Assembly: GCF_019456655.1 (NCBI RefSeq)
Contig: NZ_CP080332.1
Span: 3,286,001-3,350,000 of the forward strand
From: Mycolicibacterium diernhoferi
GTDB lineage: Bacteria; Actinomycetota; Actinomycetes; Mycobacteriales; Mycobacteriaceae
Direction: 5' to 3'
Length of the DNA stretch: 64,000 nucleotides
Numbering within the stretch: position 1 is the first letter of the stretch; every line of letters starts with the position of its first letter. A program made the translations under genes and the position numbers. Below, in pieces: positions 43,637 through 52,471 of the stretch. The notes below the pieces were generated by a model. The model had not been told where the DNA came from. It searched no databases and saw only the letters and a list, made by a program, of their open reading frames with translations.

Positions 43637-44294
43637 CCTCACCCGTCTGATCGACGTCCCCGAGGCCGACCGCAGCCGGGTGTCCGACGACCTTCGACAC
43701 CTGGCACAGTCCGCCGGCGCGGCCCGGTACCTGGTCGCCCCCACCGATGCGGGCAGCCGCAACGGCGGTGATCTGCTGCTGCATCTGCGCTTCGCCACCG
43801 CCGCCGAACGGGATGCGGTGGCCGCCGATGTCGCTGCCGCACTCGCGGATCCGGCGGTCACCAGGGTCAACGGTGCGGACTATTGCGGCTCCCCCACCCT
43901 GCTCGGCGGACGCCCCCGCGGCACCGTCTACCGCACCCTGCTGTTGCGGGTGGATCCCGGCACCGAACCGGGCACCGTCGCACGCTTCGAGGCCGATCTG
44001 GGCCGGTTACCCGGATACGTGTCGACAATCAGCGCCTGGCAACTCAGCACGCCCGAGCACACCGTCGGCAACTCCTGGACCCACGTCTTCGAGCAGGAGT
44101 TCAGCGATGTCGACGGCATCATGGGCGCCTACCTGATGCACCCGATCCACTGGGCGGTGGTGGACCAGTGGTTCGACCCGGAATGCCCGGGATTCATTGT
44201 GCACGAGCGGGTGTGCCACAGCTTCTGTTCGATGGAACACCCGGTTCTGCATACCGCCCACTCAGAGAATGCGGACAGTACCGATGCGCGGTAA
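43629..44294 (+). CDS. Dabb-domain (stress-responsive A/B barrel) protein
   Basis: This is a 221-residue protein with two ferredoxin-like halves. The second half has the Dabb pattern SWTHVFEQEFSDVDGIMGAY, then HPIHWAVVDQWF. Such proteins are often small-molecule cyclases, isomerases or accessory proteins. The start ATG overlaps the upstream gene by eight bases, and the stop lies 11 bases into the dehydrogenase gene, so all three form an operon. Catalytic residues cannot be assigned. Confidence 0.75.
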   Translation: MYSLTRLIDVPEADRSRVSDDLRHLAQSAGAARYLVAPTDAGSRNGGDLLLHLRFATAAERDAVAADVAAALADPAVTRVNGADYCGSPTLLGGRPRGTVYRTLLLRVDPGTEPGTVARFEADLGRLPGYVSTISAWQLSTPEHTVGNSWTHVFEQEFSDVDGIMGAYLMHPIHWAVVDQWFDPECPGFIVHERVCHSFCSMEHPVLHTAHSENADSTDAR

Positions 44295-45486
44295 CGGGAC
44301 ATCCATCGCCCCAGAGGAGTTCGACGCCGACTCCATTCCACAGTTCCGCCACATCACCCCGGCATTCCGCACCTTCAGCGGCCACGACGCACTGTCCGCA
44401 CTACCGCGAGAACTGGAACGGCTGGGCGCCGAGCGGGTCGTCATCTTCTGCGGCGCATCGATGCTTCGCCACAAGACGGCGCTGGAGCGGGTGGAGTCCG
44501 CGGTTGGACGCCGTCTTGTCGGCAGATTCGAGAGCGTGCGCGAGCACAGTCCGGTGCCGACCGTGATGCAGGCACGCAACCGTCTCGCCGAGCTCGACGC
44601 CGACGGCGTCATTGCCGTCGGCGGTGGATCGTCGATCGTGACCGCCCGCGCCGCGGCGATTCTGCTTGCCGAGGACCGGAGTCCGCACGACCTCTGCACC
44701 CGTCGCGTGGAGGGGCGCCTCGTCAGTCCAAAACTGGGGCAGCCCAAGATTCCGGTCTGGGTAGCACCGAGCACGCCGACAACCGCGTACGCAAGGGCGG
44801 GTTCGGCGGTGCGGGATCCCGACACCGGTCAGCGGCTCTCCTTCTTCGATCCGAAGACACGTGCTCAGGGAGTCTTCTTCGACCCCGTCATCGCATCGAC
44901 CGCTCCGATACCGTTGGCGGTCGGGGCGGGTCTGACGGCCTTCGTCGCCGCTGTCGACGGGTTGCAATCGGCCAACGTGGATCCGCTCGCCGAGGCGCTG
45001 CTGTCGCATTCGCTGCGGATGCTGCTGACATGGCTCCCGCGAGCGGTTGCCGAACCCGACCGTGCGGGTCCGCGACTCCAACTGATGGCCGCCGCGTTGT
45101 TGTCAGGGCAGGGCAGTGACTTCGTCGGATCGGGCCTCGCGGCATCGATTTCACATGCTCTCGGACCGAAGGCTGCCGGCTCCAACGGAGTCGTCGAAGC
45201 GCTCCTGCTGCCGCACACCATCCGCTACAACCAGCCGGTCACCCGAGAGCGACTCACCGACATCGCCGCCCACATCGGTGACGATACGAGCGCGGACGCC
45301 GTCCTGAACGCGGTCCACCAACTCCTGGACGCGGTCGCGTCCCCACGGCGTCTGCGCGATATCGGGATCTCCCCCGCAGTTTTCGACGAGGTCATCGAGC
45401 ACGTGGCCGATGACTGGTTCACCACGCAGGTACCCCGTCCGGCCGACCGTGTGCAGCTTCTCGAACTGCTCACTGCCGCTTGGTAG
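44284..45486 (+). CDS. Maleylacetate reductase / iron-containing alcohol dehydrogenase family
   Basis: This is a 400-residue group III dehydrogenase. The NAD site GGGSSIVTARAAAILLA and the dehydroquinate-synthase-like fold are clear, and the later HALGPKA and PHTIRYN motifs contain His residues expected to bind metal or substrate. Length and motifs fit maleylacetate reductases, which act on resorcinol- and hydroquinone-type pathways; a general alcohol dehydrogenase is the alternative. No hydroxyquinol dioxygenase is found nearby. The ATG overlaps the Dabb gene. Confidence 0.82.
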   Translation: MRGNGTSIAPEEFDADSIPQFRHITPAFRTFSGHDALSALPRELERLGAERVVIFCGASMLRHKTALERVESAVGRRLVGRFESVREHSPVPTVMQARNRLAELDADGVIAVGGGSSIVTARAAAILLAEDRSPHDLCTRRVEGRLVSPKLGQPKIPVWVAPSTPTTAYARAGSAVRDPDTGQRLSFFDPKTRAQGVFFDPVIASTAPIPLAVGAGLTAFVAAVDGLQSANVDPLAEALLSHSLRMLLTWLPRAVAEPDRAGPRLQLMAAALLSGQGSDFVGSGLAASISHALGPKAAGSNGVVEALLLPHTIRYNQPVTRERLTDIAAHIGDDTSADAVLNAVHQLLDAVASPRRLRDIGISPAVFDEVIEHVADDWFTTQVPRPADRVQLLELLTAAW

Positions 45487-45499
45487 GTCGCGCGGAACC

Positions 45500-46387
45500 T
45501 CACACACCCGCCGGCAGGATGTTGGGGTTGGCGTTGGCCGGTGGCTCCAGCGGCGGCAGGGTGGTGGTGCCGTCCAGGCTGTGCACGGCGAGTTGTTGTG
45601 ACCACGGGTAGTGCAGGCTGAAGGCGACCAGCCCGGTGCGTTCGGCGGCCGGCCGGTGGCACATCGCCAGCACGGTCTCGGCGAGGTATTCGACCGGCTC
45701 GGTCGGGAAACTGTCCGGGATCAGGCTGGCCGCACCGGGTGTGCGGACCGCGCTGGACGGCCCGACCGCGTTGACCGCGATATCGGAGTCCACGAGTTCG
45801 GCGGCCACACCCTGGGTGAAGCGGTGCAACGCGGCCTTCATCGATGCGTAGATGACGTCGCCGGAGGTCTTGTTGTACTCCCGGTAGGGCCTCGCCGGTG
45901 CCAGCCCGGTGACCGAACCGATGTTGACGATCCATCCGGCGCCCTGGCGGCGCATGTGTGGGACCGCCGCCTGGGTCAGCACGAACGGGGTGCGGACGTA
46001 GTGCTCGATGGTGCGCTCGAAGGTGTCCATCGCCATGTCCTCGACGACCGAATAGTCGGCGTAGCCGGCATTGTTGACCAGGATGTCGAGCCGTCCGGTG
46101 CGCTCGATGACCTGATCGACCAGCCGGGCACGCTGCTCGGTGTCCTCCAGGTCGCAGGCGATGCCGAACGCGGTCCCGCCGGCGGCTTCGATGAGTTCGA
46201 TGGTCTCACCGATGGTGCCGGGCAGTTCGGCGGCCCGGCCGGCGCGGGTCGATACCGAGGGCTCGTAGGACCGGGCAATCACCGCCACCGTGGCCCCCTC
46301 GGCGGCGAGCCGCTGCGCGATGGCACGCCCGATCCCTCGGCTACTTCCGGTCACCAAAGCTGTTCTGCCGAGCAGTAATCCGGTCAT
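45500..46387 (-). CDS. Short-chain dehydrogenase/reductase
   Basis: This is a 295-residue SDR with an insertion. TGSSRGIGR is near residue 14, NAG near 105 and the catalytic Tyr-Lys in YASMK near 190, preceded by GSVTGLAPARPYREYNKTSG (partial). The ATG overlaps the stop of the Baeyer-Villiger gene upstream (ATGA), so the two are translated together; it may oxidise an alcohol to the ketone used by that enzyme. The C-terminal tail is Pro/Asn-rich. Confidence 0.88.
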   Translation of the reverse strand: MTGLLLGRTALVTGSSRGIGRAIAQRLAAEGATVAVIARSYEPSVSTRAGRAAELPGTIGETIELIEAAGGTAFGIACDLEDTEQRARLVDQVIERTGRLDILVNNAGYADYSVVEDMAMDTFERTIEHYVRTPFVLTQAAVPHMRRQGAGWIVNIGSVTGLAPARPYREYNKTSGDVIYASMKAALHRFTQGVAAELVDSDIAVNAVGPSSAVRTPGAASLIPDSFPTEPVEYLAETVLAMCHRPAAERTGLVAFSLHYPWSQQLAVHSLDGTTTLPPLEPPANANPNILPAGV

Positions 46388-48303
46388 CGGACGAGCAGAT
46401 CCTCTTCGTTCGGGGCGCGGTGGCTCTGCCACACGTCGATGAGCTTGAACGGGAAGGCGGTCACGATCCGGCCGCCGGAGCGGTAGTACGTGTGCGCCGT
46501 CGGGGTGTGGCACCACACCGTCTGTGCCATCGTCTCGTCGATGTGTCGCACATAGGCCTCGAACGCCTCGGGTGTGACCTCCAGCGTCGACGCCTCACGC
46601 TGGGCCATCAGCTGCAGGCATTCCATGAGGTAGTGCACCATCACCTCGACACCGAAATTGTGCCCGGCACCGTGCCCCGGGCTGTAGTTCGGCGCCGAGG
46701 AGATGAACATGTTCGGGAAGCCCGGCACCAGCCCGCCGCGATAGGCGCTGGGGCTGTCACCCCACACCTCGGCGAGTCGGACGCCGTCACGGCCGCGGAT
46801 ATCGATGGTGGACAGGAAGTCCAGGTGATAGCCGGTGGCGTAGATGATCACGTCGAGGTCGATCTGGCGGCCGTCCTGGGTGAGGATCCCGCGTTCGTTG
46901 ACGGCGGCCGGTTCGCTGGCCTCAACGTCGACGTGCTCACGGGTCAATGCCGCGTAGTAGCCGCCGGGGTCGCGGATGATCCGCTTGCCGTACGGTGCGA
47001 AATCGGGGGTGACCTTCTTGCCGAGGTCGGTGTCGGCGCCGAAGACGCGGTCGATGTAGTCGCGACACATCTGCAGCAACACATCGTTGGCCGGCGAGAT
47101 CGAGAGGTGCTCGGCGGCCCACTCCGGGTCCCGCACGATGACCGGGTAGTTGTTGTCCGCGGTGCCCCAGAACGACTTCAGCCGATTCCAGTTGGCGTAG
47201 AACGGTACATGGGCGTTGAGCCAGCGACGGTGTGCGGGCACGTCATCGGTCAGGCGTTTGCGCGGCGCCACCCAGTGCGGTTGGCGCTGGAACACCGTGA
47301 GGTGCTCCACCTCGTCCACGGAGGCGTCCACGATCTGTACGGCGGTGCAGCCGGCACCGATGATCGCCACCTTCTTGCCGCGCAGCGACAGTTCGGGATC
47401 CCATTCGGCGGAATGGATGCTCACGCCGCCGAAGGTGTCCCGGCCGGCCAGTTCGGGCCAGCGCGGCCGGTTGAGGTAACCGGCGGCCGGCACCACGACA
47501 TTGGCGTAGCTGACATCCTGGGTGCCGTCGGCGGCGACGGTGCGCACCTCCCACAGCTTGCGGTCCTCCACCCAGCGCAGCGCCTGCACCTCGGCGCTGA
47601 AGCGGATGTGGTCACGCAGCGCGTTCTTGTCGGCGACCGACTTCAGGTAGCGCTGGTATTCAGCGCCCTGTGGGTAGTAGCTCGACCAGTCACCGTTGAT
47701 GTCCCGGGACAGTGAGTAGTAGGCCGACGGGGTGTCGACACCGATGCCCGGGTAGACAGTCGTGTACCAGGTGCCGCCGACATCGTCGTTGCGGTCGATG
47801 ATCTCGTAGGCGATTCCGGCGGCGGCGCATTCCAGCGCTGCGGCCATGCCGGCAATGCCGGCGCCGATGATCGTGACCTTGAAGTCGGCCGGAAGTTTCG
47901 CGGTCCGCGGCAGGACGGGCTGCGAGGGCTGAAAGCCGCCCTGCTCCAACAGCAGTCCGATGTACTCGGCACCGACGTCGGTGCCCAGCGCGAGCGGTGC
48001 GACCCGGGCGAACAGCTCCGGATCGTCGCCAGGCACAGCCCCGGCCGGTCGCGGGTTCGCCAGCGCCTCCACCAGCGCGTCGACCAGTTCCGCGTGAGTT
48101 TCCGGATCTGTGCTGCCTCGCTGTTCGGGCGGGTCTGGGGTGAACGTGATCCGGTCGGCGAACCGGTCCACGACGCTCACCTCACCGGTCACCTGCGCCA
48201 GCACCGCCACCAGGATTCCGGCATCGGCTTCCTGCAGGTTGGCCCGCAATTCTGCGAGGTCCAGCCGCACTTCGGCGGCTGCCACGGTCACAGCGATCGT
48301 CAT
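46384..48303 (-). CDS. Baeyer-Villiger monooxygenase with N-terminal extension (HAPMO-like)
   Basis: This is a 639-residue flavin monooxygenase. The first 140 residues are a helical extension as in 4-hydroxyacetophenone monooxygenase, then come VTIIGAGIAGMAAAL, DVGGTWY, the fingerprint FGGVSIHSAEWD, and the second Rossmann motif VAIIGAGCTAVQIV. The ATG is preceded by GGAGGATCG. It shares its stop with the SDR start, and faces the acyl-CoA ligase across a 117-base divergent promoter region. Substrate is probably an aryl or cyclic ketone. Confidence 0.92.
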   Translation of the reverse strand: MTIAVTVAAAEVRLDLAELRANLQEADAGILVAVLAQVTGEVSVVDRFADRITFTPDPPEQRGSTDPETHAELVDALVEALANPRPAGAVPGDDPELFARVAPLALGTDVGAEYIGLLLEQGGFQPSQPVLPRTAKLPADFKVTIIGAGIAGMAAALECAAAGIAYEIIDRNDDVGGTWYTTVYPGIGVDTPSAYYSLSRDINGDWSSYYPQGAEYQRYLKSVADKNALRDHIRFSAEVQALRWVEDRKLWEVRTVAADGTQDVSYANVVVPAAGYLNRPRWPELAGRDTFGGVSIHSAEWDPELSLRGKKVAIIGAGCTAVQIVDASVDEVEHLTVFQRQPHWVAPRKRLTDDVPAHRRWLNAHVPFYANWNRLKSFWGTADNNYPVIVRDPEWAAEHLSISPANDVLLQMCRDYIDRVFGADTDLGKKVTPDFAPYGKRIIRDPGGYYAALTREHVDVEASEPAAVNERGILTQDGRQIDLDVIIYATGYHLDFLSTIDIRGRDGVRLAEVWGDSPSAYRGGLVPGFPNMFISSAPNYSPGHGAGHNFGVEVMVHYLMECLQLMAQREASTLEVTPEAFEAYVRHIDETMAQTVWCHTPTAHTYYRSGGRIVTAFPFKLIDVWQSHRAPNEEDLLVR

Positions 48304-48420
48304 CGATCCTCCTCGGTCGTGGCATCGAGTATGTGGTCGCCGAAGGTGGACCGGCGGCCCGATTTCTACTGAGCGGGACGCCATGCGCAGTAATCCGCGG
48401 CCACGCCTACAGTCCGGGGC

Positions 48421-49983
48421 ATGGATGATCTGCACGCCGTCCTGGCCTCGGCGCGTAGCCATGCCCTCGGTGACATTCCGCGGCGCTCGGCACGAAGGCA
48501 ACCCCACAAGACGGCGATCATCGACGGCGACGTGACCCTCACCTTCGCCGAGTTCGAGCGTCTGGTCGATCGTGCGGCGGCGGCGTTGGCCGACAACGGC
48601 TTCGGCGTCGGCTGCCGGGTGGCGGTGCTGGCACACAACTGCTGGCAGTACGCGGTGCTGGCGTTCGCGACCGCACGTGCCGGGGTGGTGCTGGTGCCGG
48701 TCAATTTCATGCTGACCGCCCAGGAGATCGCCTTCATCCTCGAGCACAGCCAGGTGACCGGCTTCCTCGTCGAGGCAGATCTGGTGCCTACGGCCGAGGC
48801 GGCGATGCAGTGCGGCGGGCGGGTCGAGGCGAAGGCCGCCCTCGTATTGTCCGGCCAGACGCTGCCGCCGGACTGGGCGGACTTCGACCGGTGGTTGCAG
48901 ACCAGCTCCCCCGCGCCCAACCCGTATGTCGAGGACGACCAGCTCATCCGCCTGATGTACACCAGCGGGACGGAGTCACATCCCAAGGGCGCCATGCATT
49001 CCAGCCGCAGCCTGATGGGCAACTACATCAGCTCGATCATCGCCGGCTCCATGGAGGGCAGTGACGTCGAGATCCATTCCCTGCCCCTGTATCACTGCGC
49101 CCAGCTCGACAACTTCCTGATCACCGATGTGTACCTCGGCGCGACCAGCATCATCCTGCCCCGCCCGGATCCGGAGCTGGTGCTGCGGACGATCGAAGAG
49201 CATTCGGTGACCAACTATTTCGCACCGCCTACGGTGTGGATCTCGCTGCTGCGGTCACCGGTGTTCGATCAGGTGGACCTGTCCAGTCTGCGCAAGGGTT
49301 ATTACGGGGCTTCTGCGATGCCGGTGGAGATCCTGGCCGAGATGCGCGAACGGCTGCCCAATCTGCGGTTGTGGAACTTCTACGGCCAAACGGAGATGGC
49401 TCCGTTGGCGTCGGCCCTGGGACCGGATGAGCAGGATGCCCACGCCGGGTCAGCGGGCCGTTCGGTGATCAACGTGGAGACGGCGATCCTCGACGAGGAC
49501 AACACCCCGGTCATCCCCGGTACCGTCGGCGAGATCGCGCACCGCAGTCCACACCTGATGCTCGGGTACCTCGACGATGACGTCAAGACCGCAGAGTCGT
49601 TCCGCGGCGGCTGGTTCCATTCCGGCGACCTCGGCTATTACGACGAGCACGGTCTGCTGCATGTGGTGGACCGCAAGAAGGACATGATCAAGACCGGCGG
49701 CGAGAACGTCGCAAGTCGAGAGGTCGAAGAGGTCATCTACCGCCATCCCGGAGTGGAGGAGGTGGCCGTCTTCGGCCTGCCGCACCCGGTGTGGGTCGAA
49801 CAGGTGGCCGCCGCGGTGGTGACCCGCGACAGTACGCACCTCACCGAGGATGAACTGCTGGTCCACTGCCGGTCGCACCTGGCCGGCTTCAAGACCCCCA
49901 AGCAGATCCTCTTCGTCGACGCGCTGCCCAAGAACCCCAGCGGCAAGCTCCTCAAACGCCTCCTGCGAGAACAGTTCAGCTAG
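48421..49983 (+). CDS. Acyl-CoA synthetase (FadD-type ANL enzyme)
   Basis: This is a 520-residue adenylate-forming ligase. The P-loop-like YTSGTESHPKGAMHS, the FYGQTEMAP motif, SGDLGYYDEHG and the C-terminal PSGKLLKR lysine are all present, so it should be active. It probably activates a carboxylic acid from the surrounding catabolic genes to its CoA thioester. The stop codon TAG lies exactly at the left end of the IS remnant; the C-terminus is of normal length, so the insertion did not truncate the protein. Confidence 0.92.
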   Translation: MDDLHAVLASARSHALGDIPRRSARRQPHKTAIIDGDVTLTFAEFERLVDRAAAALADNGFGVGCRVAVLAHNCWQYAVLAFATARAGVVLVPVNFMLTAQEIAFILEHSQVTGFLVEADLVPTAEAAMQCGGRVEAKAALVLSGQTLPPDWADFDRWLQTSSPAPNPYVEDDQLIRLMYTSGTESHPKGAMHSSRSLMGNYISSIIAGSMEGSDVEIHSLPLYHCAQLDNFLITDVYLGATSIILPRPDPELVLRTIEEHSVTNYFAPPTVWISLLRSPVFDQVDLSSLRKGYYGASAMPVEILAEMRERLPNLRLWNFYGQTEMAPLASALGPDEQDAHAGSAGRSVINVETAILDEDNTPVIPGTVGEIAHRSPHLMLGYLDDDVKTAESFRGGWFHSGDLGYYDEHGLLHVVDRKKDMIKTGGENVASREVEEVIYRHPGVEEVAVFGLPHPVWVEQVAAAVVTRDSTHLTEDELLVHCRSHLAGFKTPKQILFVDALPKNPSGKLLKRLLREQFS

Positions 49984-50675
49984 GGCGTGCCTCCCATATG
50001 GGTGCCGGTTCTGAGGCGATGCGGTGACGGCGGCATCGCGATATCGGTTCTTCAATGACGCTCAGCGGGAGATGGTTTCGAGGCTCTTGCCATCGAACGA
50101 CGGACTCCGAGGTCATCCGTTCGGTGATGACCGGCGTGTCGTGGAAGAGATTCTCTACCGGTACCGCACCGGCGTTCCGTGGCGTGATCTGCCGCGTGCT
50201 GAGTTCGGGCCGTGACAGACGGTATGGAAACGTCACCGTCGTTACGCCGGCGACGGGACCGGGTGCTGATGGCGCTGTTGTCGATGGCTGACACCGAGGT
50301 CCGGTTGGATCGGTCGGCGAGATCCTCGTACCGCGTCACCGTGGGCGAGCACGTTCACGACCAGATGCGGTGATCGCCGACCGGGCCTACTCCAGCGGAG
50401 TCACCCGACGCCAGCTGCGTGGCCGCAGGATCACCGCAGTCATTCCGCAGAAACGCGAGGGGAACGCCGCCCACCAACGCCGTGAACAGGCCGGTGGTCG
50501 TCCACGGCGTTGGCGAGTTCCACTACAAGCAGCGCAATCTCGTCGAACGATCATTCGCACTGCTCAAACAATGGTGCGGACTGGCCACCCGCTACGACAA
50601 ACTCGCCATCGTCTACCGCGCAGCCGTCGTCCTCAGCGCGCGCATCAGCTGGACACGCCCATTAGGAGACACGCC
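49983..50675 (+). mobile_element. Decayed IS5/IS427-type insertion sequence
   Basis: Similar ends face each other: GGGCGTGCCTCCCATATGGG on the left and, on the minus strand at the right, GGCGTGTCTCCTAATGGG. The element is bounded by TA on both sides (49981-49982 and 50676-50677), the usual IS427-group target duplication. Inside are the two halves of a transposase with nonsense, frameshift and deletion damage. It is inserted exactly between two convergent genes. Confidence 0.8.
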
Positions 50676-50678
50676 TAA
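50024..50678 (+). pseudogene. IS5-family transposase remnant
   Basis: The N-terminal DUF4096-type domain begins SRYRFFNDAQREMVSRLLPS and continues to the expected PWRDLPRAEFGPW, but the Trp codon is TGA (50213-50215). The same frame resumes QTVWKRHRRYAGDGT, then shifts to RVLMALLSMADTE near 50260. After about 50300 similarity jumps to the region before the C-terminal end (ADRAYSSGVTRRQLRGR), so the part with the first two DDE acidic residues is lost. A last block, ERSFALLKQWCGLATRYDKLA, keeps the final catalytic Glu region. No transposase could be made. Confidence 0.85.
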
Positions 50679-51685
50679 TCAAAGGTGATGACGACCTTGT
50701 CGGCTGCGCCCGGCGTGGAGACACACCGCAGTGCCTCGTCCAGATCATCGAAATCAAACGTATGACTGATGATGACCCGGTACTTCTCCCAATTGTCGAC
50801 GATGTCCTTGGTTACCTCGAAGATCTCGTTCGGATAGCCCATCGACCCCACGATGGTCAGTTCGTTGCTCATCACGTTCATCAAGTCCAAGCTGATCGGC
50901 TCTTTGTGGACGGCGACGATACCCAGCTTGGCACCGCGTTTGGCCACGCCCAGGGCCGTGTCGAGCACCGCCGGCACCCCGGCGGCATCCAGGAAGACGT
51001 CGGTGCCTGCCCTGTTCGGCCACATGGAGTCCCCTTCGCCGTGGAGGTCGATCAGCCGGGCGGCCAGGTCCTCCTCCGCGGAGTTGATCACGGCATCCGC
51101 CCCGACCTTCAGCGCCTTCTCCAACCGGTCCGGCAGAATGTCGGCCACCACAACGTGTTGGACTCCGCGCGATTTCAGGGCGATGGTGATGCCGAGCCCG
51201 ATGGGCCCCGCCCCGAACACCAGCACCTGATCACCGTGTCGAGGCGCGACCTGGTTGACCGCGTGCAGGGCCACCGCCATGGGTTCGTTGAGCGCCGCCA
51301 CCTGGTAGGGAACGTGGTCGGGGATGACCTCCACGCTCCGACCTCGCACGGCGTTCGTGATGAGTAGATACTCGGCCAGTGCACCGGTCGATCCGCCGTT
51401 GCCGATGATGTCATCGGCAACCGCCATGGGGTTGACCACGACACGGTCGCCGACGGCGATGTCTCGTACCTCGGCGCCGACCTCTACCACCTCCCCGGCT
51501 GGCTCATGACCGATCGGCATGCACCCCTGCCGGGGCGGCAATCCGCCGATCGAGATGTAGAGGGTGTCGGAACCGCATATTCCACATGCCCGGATCTTGA
51601 CGAGGATGTCGGCGGGTCCCACGGACGTGGCCTGCACATCGACGATGTCGACCTGTTGGGGCGCGGTGATGATGGCTGCTCTCAC
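50675..51685 (-). CDS. Zinc-binding medium-chain alcohol dehydrogenase, structural-zinc site lost
   Basis: This is a 336-residue MDR enzyme. Catalytic zinc ligands are in ACGICGSD and IGHEPAGEV, and the NAD(P) site is VFGAGPIGLGITIAL. The lobe that normally holds four Cys for structural zinc instead reads GDRVVVNPMAVADDIIGNGG, with no Cys. The GTG start and the downstream overlaps of the SDR/MBL/sulfotransferase group suggest it is the last gene of that leftward unit. Its TAG stop uses one base of the IS right end plus the TA duplication. Confidence 0.9.
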   Translation of the reverse strand: MRAAIITAPQQVDIVDVQATSVGPADILVKIRACGICGSDTLYISIGGLPPRQGCMPIGHEPAGEVVEVGAEVRDIAVGDRVVVNPMAVADDIIGNGGSTGALAEYLLITNAVRGRSVEVIPDHVPYQVAALNEPMAVALHAVNQVAPRHGDQVLVFGAGPIGLGITIALKSRGVQHVVVADILPDRLEKALKVGADAVINSAEEDLAARLIDLHGEGDSMWPNRAGTDVFLDAAGVPAVLDTALGVAKRGAKLGIVAVHKEPISLDLMNVMSNELTIVGSMGYPNEIFEVTKDIVDNWEKYRVIISHTFDFDDLDEALRCVSTPGAADKVVITFD

Positions 51686-51721
51686 TTTGGAGTTCCCTTC
51701 TCATAGCTGTCGTCGGTCAGT

Positions 51722-52471
51722 TCAGTAGAGGCTGTAGCCGCCGTCGACGACCAGCGCGGATCCGGTGCTGTAGGCCGCGTTGGCGCTGCATAGGTAGAGG
51801 ATGGGGCTGGCGATCTCGTCGGGTTCGGCGAAGCGGCCGAGTAAGATGCGGTCGATCTGCCCCTGTTTGATCTCGGGTACATAGTCCATGGGCGCTGTCA
51901 TCCGGGTCGCGACCACGCCGGGTACCACGGCGTTGATCCGGACACCGTCTGCGGCCCACTTCGCGGCGAGGTTACGGGTCAGAGCGAGTACGCCTGACTT
52001 GGCCGACCCGTATCCGGGGACCACCGGTACGGCACGTATCGCGGCCATGGAGGCCAGCATCACCACGCTCGCCCCGCCGGCCGCGTTCGATGCCTTCAGT
52101 GCGCTGTGCAGTCGCTCGGTCAATCGGAATGGTGCCAGCAAGTTCACCTCCACCGATGCGGTGAACCCCGCCACGGTGGATTCGTCCAGGCCACCGGGGA
52201 AGTTTGCCCCGGCGTTGTTGATGAGAATGTCCAACTCCGTGAATGATTCGGCGAGGGAATCGATGGCGGACGAATCGGTCAACGCCAACTGCCGGTATTG
52301 CAGCCCGGACAGGTCGACGTCGTAGTCCTGCGGCCCTCCCCGGGTGCCGGTGATCGTGACATGCGCGCCGCTGTCGCGTAACAGCGTGGCCGTCGCGTGA
52401 CCGATGCCACTCGTGCCGCCGGTGACCAACGCTGTCGCACCGGTGAAATCGAACGTTACGCGGTTGGTCAT
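51722..52471 (-). CDS. Short-chain dehydrogenase/reductase
   Basis: This is a 249-residue classical SDR. TGGTSGIGH is near residue 18, NNAG near 88 and the active-site YGSAK near 153; it ends GSALVVDGGYSLY, typical of FabG-like enzymes. The ATG overlaps the stop of the MBL-fold gene (ATGA). It follows the order sulfotransferase, MBL protein, SDR, alcohol dehydrogenase, so it may handle an alcohol released from a sulfate ester. Substrate is unknown. Confidence 0.9.
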   Translation of the reverse strand: MTNRVTFDFTGATALVTGGTSGIGHATATLLRDSGAHVTITGTRGGPQDYDVDLSGLQYRQLALTDSSAIDSLAESFTELDILINNAGANFPGGLDESTVAGFTASVEVNLLAPFRLTERLHSALKASNAAGGASVVMLASMAAIRAVPVVPGYGSAKSGVLALTRNLAAKWAADGVRINAVVPGVVATRMTAPMDYVPEIKQGQIDRILLGRFAEPDEIASPILYLCSANAAYSTGSALVVDGGYSLY

